DNA from: Pedobacter psychroterrae | Lineage (GTDB): Bacteria; Bacteroidota; Bacteroidia; Sphingobacteriales; Sphingobacteriaceae | Length of the DNA stretch: 64,000 nt | NCBI RefSeq assembly: GCF_004331695.1 | Contig: NZ_SJSL01000004.1 | Coordinates: 1-64,000 of the forward strand | Direction of reading: 5' to 3' | Shown: one piece after another, positions 8,042-15,857 of the stretch | Layout: each line of letters begins with the position of its first letter | Position numbering within the stretch: the stretch's first letter is position 1 | Position numbers and translations under genes: made by a program | The notes under the pieces: generated by a model | Seen by the model: only the letters and a program-made list of their open reading frames with translations | Databases searched by the model: none | Told to the model about the DNA's origin: nothing

Positions 8042-10708
8042 ATGAGTCTGCAGAAATACGTTTCCAAAAGGGATTTTACCAAAACCAAAGAACCTAAATC
8101 AGGGAAGAGCACAGAGATGAACAAGCTGATGTTTGTTATTCAAAAACATGATGCCACACGTCTGCATTACGACTTTAGGTTGGAGATGGAAGGGGTGCTG
8201 AAGAGTTGGGCAGTGCCCAAAGGCCCATCTACCGACCCTAAAATCAAAAGACTGGCAATGATGGTTGAAGATCACCCGTTTGACTATAGAGATTTTGAAG
8301 GTATTATACCTAAAGGCGAGTACGGTGGCGGTACAGTAATCGTATGGGATCAGGGTACTTATGAACCTATTGAGGAGATTAAAGGAAAGAAAGCACAGGA
8401 AAAGCATTTGCTGAAGCAATTAAAAGAAGGGTCGCTAAAGATCAAATTGCATGGAGAAAAATTAGAAGGAGAGTTTGCCCTGGTGAAAACACATGGTATG
8501 GCCGAGAATAGCTGGCTGCTCATCAAACACAAAGATGAATTTGCATCAGTAAAGGATATTACAAAGAAGGATAAGTCGGTGTTGTCAGCGCAGACCATTG
8601 CGCAGGTAGAGAAGAACAGTGACCAAGTATGGCATAGTGATAAAACTGAGGAAACCAAATTTGACGACGTACCTGCTCTGCTTAAAAAAGCACCCAAAGG
8701 AAAAATCCCTACAGTAATAAAACCAATGCTGGCTACACTGGTGGATGCCCCTTTTGACGACAGCGACTGGCAATACGAGGTAAAATGGGATGGCTATAGG
8801 GCGCTCGCTTCTGTAAACAATGGAAAAGTTGAACTTACGTCGCGCAACAACAAGAGCTTCAATGATAAGTTTTATCCCATTTATGAGCTGTTGCAGGAAT
8901 TTAAGATCAATGCAGTGCTGGACGGAGAGGTGATTGTACTCAATGACAAAGGGGTGTCTAACTTCGGCGACCTGCAGAACTGGAGAAGTGAGGCCGATGG
9001 TACGCTGGTTTATTATGTGTTTGACATACTTTGGTATGAAGGGAAGAACCTGATGGATCTGCCCCTAAGCCAGCGTCAGGCGATATTGGAACAAGTACTC
9101 CCCACCGATGATGACCGTATCCGTCTGGGCAAAGTATTCCATGCCAATGGGATCGAGTTCTTTCATGCCGCAGAAAAGATGGGCCTGGAAGGCATCATCG
9201 CCAAGCGCAAAGACAGCACCTATTCTCTGAACGCGAGATCAAAAGAATGGGTAAAAGTCAAGATCAATAAAAGACAGGAAGTGATCATAGCAGGGTATAC
9301 TAAGAATGAAGATACTAATAAACAGTTCAGTTCGCTGCTGCTGGGCGTATACGAAGACAGTGCGCTGCAATATGTAGGCAAGGTAGGCACCGGCTTTTCA
9401 GATAAAGTACAAAAAGAGATGATGGCACAGTTCAAGCCATTGATTGTCAAGGATAGCCCATTTGAAGAAATCCCGGATGTAAACAAGCCCTCCCGTTTTC
9501 GGCCAAATCCTCCTAAAGCCAAAGCGACCTGGCTAAAGCCGGAACTGGTGTGCGAAGTAGCCTTTTCGGAAGTAACTGCAGACGGTGTATTTCGTCACCC
9601 ATCTTTTGAGGGAATGCGGACAGATAAAAAAGCACGTGAGGTAATACGCGACAAAGCAGCCTCAACTGAAAAAGTTATTGCTGAAGTAGAAGCCGAAGTT
9701 AGCGAGGCGACCAGGGACAAAAAACCTGATAAACATTCAGCAGCAATAAAACCTCCAAAAGATGGGGATCGCAAAACATTGCTTAACCCTAAAGACGAAA
9801 CGCAGGTACGTAAAGTCAAAGGCCACGAGCTGAAATTCACACACCTGAGTAAATTGTACTGGCCTGAAGATAAGATCAGTAAAAGAGATATGTTCAATTA
9901 CTATTACAAAATCGCCGATTTTATCCTGCCTTATTTAAAAGACCGTCCTATGTCGCTCAATCGCTTTCCCGGCGGCATTCACAGCAAGGGTTTCTATCAG
10001 AAGAATGTGAAAGATACTGCGCCAGACTGGGCCAAAACATTTCCATATACCACATCAGACAGCGATGAAGAAAAGGAATACCTGGTAGGAGATAACGAAG
10101 CTACTTTGCTTTGGATGGCTTCATTGGGTTGCATAGAGATGAACCCCTGGTTTAGCAGGATCTCCTCACCAGACAGTCCCGATTATTGTGTGATTGACCT
10201 GGATCCTGACAAGAATACCTTTGACCAGGTAGTAGAGGCAGCTTTGGCGGTTAAAGATGTACTTGATGAAATTGATGTGCCAGCGTACTGCAAAACCTCC
10301 GGATCTACGGGTATGCATATCTATATTCCATTGCAGGCCAAGTATACATATGATCAAAGCCAACTGTTCGCCCGTATCCTAGTAAATATTGTCCATAAAA
10401 GGATTCCTAAGTTCACCAGTTTGGAACGCATGATTGCCAATAGAAAAGGGAAAATGTACCTGGACTTCCTACAGAACAGGCCGGGTGCCACGATAGCCGG
10501 GCCATACTCCTTAAGACCGAAGCCAGGTGCCACAGTGTCTATGCCATTGCACTGGGATGAAGTAAAAAAAGGTTTAAAGATGCAGGATTTTCATATATTC
10601 AATGCTCCAGACCGGTTGAAAAGTGAAGGAGATTTGTTTAAAGGAGTGTTGGGCAAGGGTATTGATCTGGAAAAGACGATCAAGAAAGCAAAGGAGCTAT
10701 TCGGATAA
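8042..10708 (+). CDS. ligD: Multi-domain DNA ligase D (NHEJ)
   Basis: DNA ligase D, which trims, fills and seals double-strand breaks in bacterial non-homologous end joining with Ku. The three domains are in the order phosphoesterase, ligase, polymerase. The PE domain (about 20-170) shows HDATRLHYDFRLEMEG with His36, His42 and Asp44. The ATP-dependent ligase domain (about 220-520) has the adenylated lysine in EVKWDGYRA (Lys248), with LDGEVIVL and EGIIAKR. The primase-polymerase domain (about 600-880) has the metal Asps in IDLDPDKN (Asp719, Asp721) and MYLDFLQN (Asp808). All active-site motifs are present at 888 residues, a full length for the family. No ku gene is in the window. The stop overlaps the next start (TAATG). 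Confidence 0.97.
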   Translation: MSLQKYVSKRDFTKTKEPKSGKSTEMNKLMFVIQKHDATRLHYDFRLEMEGVLKSWAVPKGPSTDPKIKRLAMMVEDHPFDYRDFEGIIPKGEYGGGTVIVWDQGTYEPIEEIKGKKAQEKHLLKQLKEGSLKIKLHGEKLEGEFALVKTHGMAENSWLLIKHKDEFASVKDITKKDKSVLSAQTIAQVEKNSDQVWHSDKTEETKFDDVPALLKKAPKGKIPTVIKPMLATLVDAPFDDSDWQYEVKWDGYRALASVNNGKVELTSRNNKSFNDKFYPIYELLQEFKINAVLDGEVIVLNDKGVSNFGDLQNWRSEADGTLVYYVFDILWYEGKNLMDLPLSQRQAILEQVLPTDDDRIRLGKVFHANGIEFFHAAEKMGLEGIIAKRKDSTYSLNARSKEWVKVKINKRQEVIIAGYTKNEDTNKQFSSLLLGVYEDSALQYVGKVGTGFSDKVQKEMMAQFKPLIVKDSPFEEIPDVNKPSRFRPNPPKAKATWLKPELVCEVAFSEVTADGVFRHPSFEGMRTDKKAREVIRDKAASTEKVIAEVEAEVSEATRDKKPDKHSAAIKPPKDGDRKTLLNPKDETQVRKVKGHELKFTHLSKLYWPEDKISKRDMFNYYYKIADFILPYLKDRPMSLNRFPGGIHSKGFYQKNVKDTAPDWAKTFPYTTSDSDEEKEYLVGDNEATLLWMASLGCIEMNPWFSRISSPDSPDYCVIDLDPDKNTFDQVVEAALAVKDVLDEIDVPAYCKTSGSTGMHIYIPLQAKYTYDQSQLFARILVNIVHKRIPKFTSLERMIANRKGKMYLDFLQNRPGATIAGPYSLRPKPGATVSMPLHWDEVKKGLKMQDFHIFNAPDRLKSEGDLFKGVLGKGIDLEKTIKKAKELFG

Positions 10709-11076
10709 TGAAAGAAACATTTAGATTTTATAAGACAGCAGATAGCAGGTGGTACATTGATTTGCCCGAATGGGGTGGCAATATTGATGATCTGGAAATG
10801 GTAGAAGGTGCTGATACGATGCTTGATAAAGTCTCTGGTTATTCAGATGAATGCTATTTGGAGATGAGTGACGAACCATTTGAAGGTGCAGACAGGATTA
10901 TGCTTGTAGAAGATCTTTCAGCGTCGGTTGGTGGAGGTAATTACATCATGGAAACACACAAGGGCGAGCCGATTAATCACCCTATGTGGTTGTGCGAGGT
11001 GACTAACTATGTTTTTCATGAACTGCCATCAGTTATATATTTGAGTTATTCAGATCAGAGATATATCAATAAATAA
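10708..11076 (+). CDS. Small unknown protein coupled to ligD
   Basis: A 122-residue acidic protein of unknown function, starting MKETFRFYKTADSRWYIDLP. The motifs WYIDLPEW and EGADTMLD, with the later PFEGADRIMLVED, suggest a compact conserved alpha/beta fold, perhaps DUF6717-like, but I am not sure of the family. Its ATG shares one base with the ligD stop (TAATG), so translation is coupled and both are made from one mRNA. It has no signal peptide or membrane segment and should be cytoplasmic. The coupling gives a reason to test a role in end joining; nothing in the sequence itself shows one. Confidence 0.75.
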   Translation: MKETFRFYKTADSRWYIDLPEWGGNIDDLEMVEGADTMLDKVSGYSDECYLEMSDEPFEGADRIMLVEDLSASVGGGNYIMETHKGEPINHPMWLCEVTNYVFHELPSVIYLSYSDQRYINK

Positions 11077-11102
11077 AAATTATCTGCCTTCGCTCATTTA
11101 AA

Positions 11103-11617
11103 CTATTCATCCGGTTCATAGGCAATTTCATCGGTTGACGCCATTTCGGACCTGACCAATTTTAGCTTTAACGCGGAACCATAAATAATCAGCGTTCCCA
11201 TTAATAATGCTATCCCAATAGTTGTGAAACTAAAAGGACTACGCTGAATATATGCACAATAAATTGGCATGCTTAACATGGAAATGAGCGCTGAAGCACT
11301 GACAATTGTCCATTTATAATTCCAGACTTTGTCAGAATGGTAAAATCCTGTATAAAAAAGATAAAAGAGACTTGATAGGCCTGCTATACTAAATCCCGTA
11401 GCATTTGAATCTGGGAAGTAAAAGATAAATGTAATTAGCATAGGAAAAGCAAGCTTATCACCTGCGTTTATCACACATAGCGCATAAAAAATAGAGAATA
11501 CGACTTTGTAAAATGTTAATTTGTCGATTATATAGTCGTTAAAGGTCATATTTGGCAAGATAAGCACAGCAACTGGTATGAGCCACAACGTAAAAAAAAC
11601 TTAAGTAAGTACTTCAT
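11103..11617 (-). pseudogene. Four-helix membrane protein, apparent frameshift in a poly-T run
   Basis: The main frame (from TTG at 11588) encodes about 160 residues with four hydrophobic segments (near LIPVAVLILP, VVFSIFYALCVINAG, GLSSLFYLFYTGFY, IVSASALISMLSMPIYCAYI and FTTIGIALLMGTLIIYGSAL) and an acidic tail. It lacks an ATG. Upstream an ATG at 11617 opens MKYLLKFF in another frame and runs into a run of eight T (11592-11599 on the complement). Adding one T joins the frames as MKYLLKFFFTLWLIPVAVLI, a normal first helix. So the gene probably begins at 11617 and carries a one-base deletion, or the run length is a sequencing error or slippage site. Function unknown. Confidence 0.6.
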
Positions 11618-11735
11618 AACTGAAATAGCCTTTACAAGATACGCTTTAATAGTGGAATATAAAATCCTTAAACTATTTTCCATAAGGTGGTTTAGTATGT
11701 TATTTATTATATTAGTATAACCAAACTTAATAACA

Positions 11736-11810
11736 TGAATTTTAAACGCTTCATTTTATCCTCTTTAATTGTAATACCTTTTTCTTTAAATCTTTCTGCT
11801 AATGCTTAAA
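11736..11810 (+). pseudogene. Orphan signal peptide, body of gene missing
   Basis: ATG at 11736 encodes MNFKRFILSSLIVIPFSLNL followed by SANA and a TAA stop. This is a complete Sec signal peptide ending exactly at an ANA-type cleavage site, with nothing after it. The most likely reading is the leftover start of an exported protein whose body was lost. The next gene (11838) is also exported and begins 27 bases later, in another frame. Confidence 0.45.
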
Positions 11811-11837
11811 ATATAAATTGTTTACTTGGCTTTATTT

Positions 11838-12452
11838 ATGAAATACTTTTTAATATTCATGTTGTATTTTACAACTGCCGCTTACGCTCAGACCAAGCAA
11901 AGCAATTTCGACTTAAAGGAATTTACTCCCTTTGCCTCAAATGATCTAAAGTTTGACAAAATAGTTCCAGAGAGCGAATACTTATACTGGAGATGTGTTC
12001 ATACGAATGCTTATTTAAAACATGGACAGGAGCAAGTTGTAGCAGAGTCCGGTGACAAGAAATATGCAAGGCGTGCAAGAAAAATTTATAGTGAAAGCGG
12101 ATTTTTGCTAAGTTGCGGGCCTGGATTGTGCTACAACTACATTATAGCATTTCGTAAGGATAAAACAGTCGAAATCATCCGTGCTGACGAGTCACTTAAA
12201 TCATTCATCGGTAATGTTGATAATATTGATGAGGTCAAGATATTAGCGAGGGCAAACGGACTGTATGTTAGTTTAAGACGTCTAGATACTGGTTCTTATC
12301 GTAAAATAGGTGATGATTATTTTCTGTATCTGTTTGACTATCTACAAAGCTGCATTATCACTGATAACCAGGATGAGCAGTCAGTAAGAGCTTCCTTAAC
12401 ATCAAAAGGGAAATTTACATTAATAGATAGGAGCTTCTACAACAAAAAGTAA
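11838..12452 (+). CDS. Unknown exported protein
   Basis: A 204-residue protein with a signal peptide (MKYFLIFMLYFTTAAYAQ, cleavage after AYA). The ATG at 11838 fits this better than the upstream TTG at 11826. The mature part has LYWRCVHTNAYLKHG, a Cys pair LSCGPGLCYNYIIAFRKDK, and YFLYLFDYLQSCI. I recognise no domain; four Cys residues might pair in the periplasm. It stands alone between broken genes. Confidence 0.65.
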   Translation: MKYFLIFMLYFTTAAYAQTKQSNFDLKEFTPFASNDLKFDKIVPESEYLYWRCVHTNAYLKHGQEQVVAESGDKKYARRARKIYSESGFLLSCGPGLCYNYIIAFRKDKTVEIIRADESLKSFIGNVDNIDEVKILARANGLYVSLRRLDTGSYRKIGDDYFLYLFDYLQSCIITDNQDEQSVRASLTSKGKFTLIDRSFYNKK

Positions 12453-12541
12453 GATCAAGCTGTCAATCAACTTGCTTAAAATGTTGTCTTGGATTGAAGA
12501 TGCTTGTCCTTATTTATAATTTCACGAAAATGCTATGCATA

Positions 12542-12597
12542 TTAGATACTCTAATATATTATTAATCATGCAAATAGTAATATATTAGGGTGTCTAA
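12542..12597. repeat. 20-bp inverted repeat with 16-nt loop
   Basis: Arms at 12542-12561 and 12578-12597 are complementary over 20 positions; the only two differences are T against G, which pair as G-U in RNA. Very AT-rich (TTAGATACTCTAATATATTA on the left arm). It may be a tiny MITE-like element, or an RNA hairpin ahead of the broken gene at 12619. It is not followed by a T tract on the plus strand. Confidence 0.6.
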
Positions 12598-12618
12598 ATA
12601 ATTCAATATGTAAACCTA

Positions 12619-12867
12619 ATGTTTTTTACCGAACTCATGTGGACGGTAATTCCTTTTCTTTTTTATGTTTTGATATTACTGGTACTCAGGGAAGTAGTCA
12701 TGTGGTATTAGAAGATCAATACTATTGTGGAGAATGAGGAGAATCAGATTAGGCTGCAACAAGAGACAAACGATTTACTGATCGAACAAATAAATTTGAT
12801 GAAAGATCATTACAAAGCAGGGAAGGGAGAGGGTAGTAGTGGCTCTATAAATTTAAATGAAATGTAG
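12619..12867 (+). pseudogene. Small membrane-anchored coiled-coil protein with in-frame amber codon
   Basis: ATG at 12619 gives MFFTELMWTVIPFLFYVLIL then LVLREVVMWY and a TAG at 12709-12711 (codon 31). The same frame continues without another stop for 51 codons: KINTIVENEENQIRLQQETN, a heptad helix with Gln/Glu/Leu, and a Gly/Ser-rich tail to TAG at 12865-12867. The layout (one membrane helix, then WYxKINTIVE and a coiled coil) is that of a small protein common in Bacteroidota. A single TGG or similar codon mutated to TAG would explain the interruption. Confidence 0.55.
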
Positions 12868-12883
12868 TGTGCCCAGTATTTGT

Positions 12884-13213
12884 TTAATATCTCCAGGAGG
12901 ACTTAAATGTTTTTAATAAGATGATAGATTTACCATTTTGCCCTTTTAAAAATAAAGTGGTGCCCAATAGTCGCTGAACTTTAAAGGAGGAAACAGTTCC
13001 ATTATCTGATATTGTGAGGTAATCTACCCCCTCGATTTTGGATACTTTATAAGTAACGCTATCTCCATAGCCATCAATATTTTTTATATCGAGATGCATT
13101 TCTGGATTTTTACTATTCCAGATACCAATATATGTCGGTTTAGGTGTATCTATTCCAAAACCACATCCAAATGATAAAATTGAACAGAATATTACATAGA
13201 GAACCTTTTTCAT
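12884..13213 (-). CDS. Unknown small lipoprotein
   Basis: A 109-residue protein with a lipoprotein signal (MKKVLYVIFCSILSFGC, Cys17) followed by GFGIDTPKPTYIGIWNSK. The mature part looks like a small beta barrel: alternating strands such as MHLDIKNI, VTYKVSKIEG, VSSFKVQRLLGTTLFLKG, in the manner of lipocalin-like or DUF-type 'IGxW' lipoproteins. No function can be assigned. It is a single gene, reading leftward, with the 592-bp spacer behind its start. Confidence 0.65.
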   Translation of the reverse strand: MKKVLYVIFCSILSFGCGFGIDTPKPTYIGIWNSKNPEMHLDIKNIDGYGDSVTYKVSKIEGVDYLTISDNGTVSSFKVQRLLGTTLFLKGQNGKSIILLKTFKSSWRY

Positions 13214-13805
13214 AGCCCAAATATACTCAATGCCTGATGTATAGCAAAAAGCACGAAATGAAGGACAGCTGCCTGTAATTGCACGATCTTAGAAAACAAA
13301 ACCCCTATAAAAAAAGAAAGAGGCGACTCATCCGAGCTCTCCTCTATTCTAACCAAATATAAACCTGTATGAACGGGTTTTTCTTTAAATTCCCCTTATG
13401 CCCAAGTTAGCGTCTGTTACTAATTTCCCTGAGCGGGAAGATGTTTTCAAGTTATAATGTTAATCTCTTCAATTGATCAACGATACAAATGTACTATTTT
13501 TATATGATAGTGTAAAATATACACACATCTTTTTAACAGTTTTTAACACTTCAATGACTATTATAAAACATCAATCCATTGCTTTAATACCTATATAAAA
13601 CTGAATTACTCAAATAATCAATCATTTATCTCAAAATATTGATTGTAAATCCAGTTTATTTCAATGAACTGCATAATTTCCATTGCGAATAGCCTACTAT
13701 AATGCAAATTTACTCAAGATATTTCTACCGACCCTATATAAATTGAACAATTATTTGAAAAACACCTGTAAATTGTTCAAAACCACTAAAATCAGTGAAG
13801 CTGCA
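13214..13805. other. AT-rich spacer with a leader-like relic, 592 bp
   Basis: No gene of normal length. At 13312-13350 there is an imperfect stem-loop (AGAAAGAGGCGACTC, loop ATCC, then the complement with two bulges and one mismatch), followed at 13350-13366 by AACCAAATATAAACC and then an ATG (13369) opening only 13 codons. This order (hairpin, A-rich leader, start codon) resembles the 5' end of an exported-receptor gene from which the body has been lost. The remainder is low-complexity AT-rich DNA. Confidence 0.4.
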
Positions 13806-14021
13806 TTATTCAGCTTTATCACGCTGCTCGATAATATCCAATAATCGTACCAATCTATCAACGAACGCATCAGACATGCGTGCGTTACTTGCATTTTTTA
13901 TAGTTGCAATATGACTGGCTATAAACTTGGGAACATCCCTGACGATAACACCAGGGTACAATTCTGCTTCTTCAGGCAAATCAATCCCTATAAATGCGGC
14001 TTCTAATTCTTCAACTGTCAT
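13806..14021 (-). CDS. Small DUF6965-like protein
   Basis: A 71-residue cytoplasmic protein beginning MTVEELEAAFIGIDLPEEAE, then a central RDVPKFIASHIATIKN and a helix MSDAFVDRLVRLLDII. The pattern 'ELExAF...LPxE......V.DVPKFI.SH.....' is that of the DUF6965 family, small proteins of Bacteroidota with no known function; the match is from memory of the family and moderately sure. It lies 27 bases downstream of the EnvC-like gene on the same strand, so it is probably its operon partner. Confidence 0.6.
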   Translation of the reverse strand: MTVEELEAAFIGIDLPEEAELYPGVIVRDVPKFIASHIATIKNASNARMSDAFVDRLVRLLDIIEQRDKAE

Positions 14022-14048
14022 AAATACAAAGATAGGAAAAGGTAAAAT

Positions 14049-15302
14049 TTATTTTCTGATCCATCCTTCCGGATTCAGGAAGTCTTTACTTCTGATGATC
14101 TGAAACTGCAGCATATTTTGTCCATAAGTACTGGCTACCACGCCAATAGCTTGATTGGTAGTCACATTATCGCCCACGCTAACGCTTACAGATTTCAAAT
14201 TCTGATATACTGTGAAATACTGGCCATGCTTGATCAGGATATAACAAGTACCACCAGGACAGGCCACCGACCGTACCTCGCCATTAAAAACTGCTTTTAC
14301 AGATGCTCCTTCAGACGTTTCTATATTTACACCATTGTTCACATACGTTGCCTGTCCTTCCATGTGCTTACCAAACCTTTCTGTTATAGTTCCGTTAACA
14401 GGGTAGGGCAACGAGCCCCGATTGCGCTCAAAATCTGATGATAACTTAGCAGCTTTAGGACTTGCTGTCAAGTATTCCGCACTTGTTTTTGCTTTGGCCA
14501 CCACGGGCTTTGGCTTATTTGCTGCTTTAGCTTTTGCAGCAGCTTTTCGTTCCTCTTCCTCTACTTTTTTTCTTGCCGCAGCAATCTCACGGGCAATGGC
14601 GGTGCTGATATCCCTGTCCAGGCTTGCCTGCTTCTTTTTACGCAGTACAATATCTTGTTTCAGTTGCTGTTCCTGCTTGCTAAATTTAGTCAGTGCCTGA
14701 GATTGCTTATTTTTGCTTTGCCCTAGTTTATCTTTTTCAGATAGCTGTTCCTGCACGAGATGGCTTTTCTCTTTCAGGTTTTTATCAAGAATAACTATTT
14801 CATATTTCAGGTTCTTTTCCTTTACTTCTATATATCCTGCCTGTTTTTTTCGATACGCCCCAACCTGCTGGATATGTTTCATCCGCATATAAGCCTGATA
14901 AAAATCTTTTGAGGCGAAAATGAACATCATACGCTCATATGAATTTCTGTTTCTCTGCGCAAAACGGATCATATTGGCATATTCCTTCCTCAGACTGCCC
15001 AATTGTCCTTTTAGGTTTTTTACTGAATTGGTATTTTCATGGATCCGGTTATCCAGACCTTTTATCTCCGAATTTATTACCTCAATCTTGTTCTGCATCA
15101 ACCCGATCTGTGCATTCAGGTTGTTGATCTGGTTTAAAGTTAGCTTTTTATTGGTCGCCGCCTTATTCGCATTCTTCTGTAGTAATTCAATTTCACGTTG
15201 TAAGGCTTGTTTCTTTCTTTTAAGTTCTGAACTGCTCTGTGCAAATAAATTCGGTGTAGCAATTATTAATAAAAGGATGAAAAGCAATCTCTTTAGCTTC
15301 AT
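14049..15302 (-). CDS. EnvC-like murein hydrolase activator (degenerate LytM)
   Basis: A periplasmic protein with signal peptide (MKLKRLLFILLLIIATPNLF, cleavage after AQ), a long coiled coil (about residues 25-255, rich in Lys, Glu, Gln), a linker AAAKAKAANKPKPVVAKAKT and a C-terminal LytM/M23 domain (about 300-417). The metal ligands of active LytM enzymes are replaced: the HxGxD position reads NNGVNIET, and the final HFE/HLHFE position reads LQFQI. Such degenerate LytM proteins activate cell-wall amidases during division (E. coli EnvC with AmiA/AmiB). Its partner amidase is not obviously beside it. At 417 residues it is a normal length for the family. Confidence 0.88.
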   Translation of the reverse strand: MKLKRLLFILLLIIATPNLFAQSSSELKRKKQALQREIELLQKNANKAATNKKLTLNQINNLNAQIGLMQNKIEVINSEIKGLDNRIHENTNSVKNLKGQLGSLRKEYANMIRFAQRNRNSYERMMFIFASKDFYQAYMRMKHIQQVGAYRKKQAGYIEVKEKNLKYEIVILDKNLKEKSHLVQEQLSEKDKLGQSKNKQSQALTKFSKQEQQLKQDIVLRKKKQASLDRDISTAIAREIAAARKKVEEEERKAAAKAKAANKPKPVVAKAKTSAEYLTASPKAAKLSSDFERNRGSLPYPVNGTITERFGKHMEGQATYVNNGVNIETSEGASVKAVFNGEVRSVACPGGTCYILIKHGQYFTVYQNLKSVSVSVGDNVTTNQAIGVVASTYGQNMLQFQIIRSKDFLNPEGWIRK

Positions 15303-15376
15303 GCGACAAAATTATTAAAAATTTGTCAGCTAGCTCAACTAATACTAAAATAGAAAATGTGTATAATATTAAGTGT

Positions 15377-15387
15377 CTGTATTACAG
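15377..15387. promoter_or_regulatory. Candidate BlaI operator upstream of blaI
   Basis: The 11-base dyad CTGTATTACAG lies about 75 bases before the blaI start. BlaI/MecI repressors bind TACA/TGTA dyads, and this site contains both halves in TGTA-N-TACA order. It is a sequence-only candidate. Confidence 0.35.
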
Positions 15388-15427
15388 TATACTTATTGCC
15401 TTTTCAATAAAATATTTAAAATATTCC

Positions 15428-15457
15428 TTGGTTCGTACGAAAGTTATCCTACCTTTG
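15428..15457 (+). promoter_or_regulatory. Promoter of the blaI operon with internal palindrome
   Basis: TTG at 15428-15430 and TACCTTTG at 15450-15457 are 19 bases apart, the expected -33 and -7 elements of Bacteroidota housekeeping promoters. Between them is the perfect palindrome TTCGTACGAA (15432-15441), well placed for a repressor to block polymerase. The -7 element ends four bases before the blaI ATG, so the transcript would have almost no leader. Confidence 0.65.
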
Positions 15458-15461
15458 ATTT

Positions 15462-15854
15462 ATGAATCATAACAAAGCAGATATTTCTATTCCAGAACCA
15501 ACCAGGGCAGAACTTGAAATCCTACAGGTATTGTGGGAATTTGGCCCGGCCACTGTACGTTTCGTCAACGATAAGCTCAATGAGCAACGCGATGTGAATT
15601 ATACTTCTACCTTAAAACAAATGCAGATCATGGTAGAGAAGGGGATACTGAAACGTGACGAAAGCCAGATGAAGCACATCTATATTCCGGTAGAAGCCGA
15701 ACATAAAACCAAAGACCAATTGCTCAACCGGTTTGTACATACCCTATATCGTGGTTCTGCTTCTAAACTGGTAATGCAGGTGTTGGGCAATAGTGAAACC
15801 TCTAAAGAGGACCTTGAAGAGATCAAAGAAATGCTTAAAAAATTAGATAAATAA
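15462..15854 (+). CDS. blaI: BlaI/MecI/CopY-family transcriptional repressor
   Basis: A 130-residue winged-helix repressor: PTRAELEILQVLWEFGPATV, then VNYTSTLKQMQIMVEKGILK with the recognition helix, then HIYIPVEAEHKTKDQLLNRF as the dimer arm. BlaI-type repressors hold genes off until the partner membrane protease (next gene) triggers their cleavage. The stop is 3 bases before the blaR1 ATG, so both are in one mRNA. No beta-lactamase is present, so the regulated target is probably the receptor gene downstream and the operon itself. The palindromes at 15377-15387 and 15432-15441 are candidate operators. Confidence 0.92.
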   Translation: MNHNKADISIPEPTRAELEILQVLWEFGPATVRFVNDKLNEQRDVNYTSTLKQMQIMVEKGILKRDESQMKHIYIPVEAEHKTKDQLLNRFVHTLYRGSASKLVMQVLGNSETSKEDLEEIKEMLKKLDK

Positions 15855-15857
15855 GTC

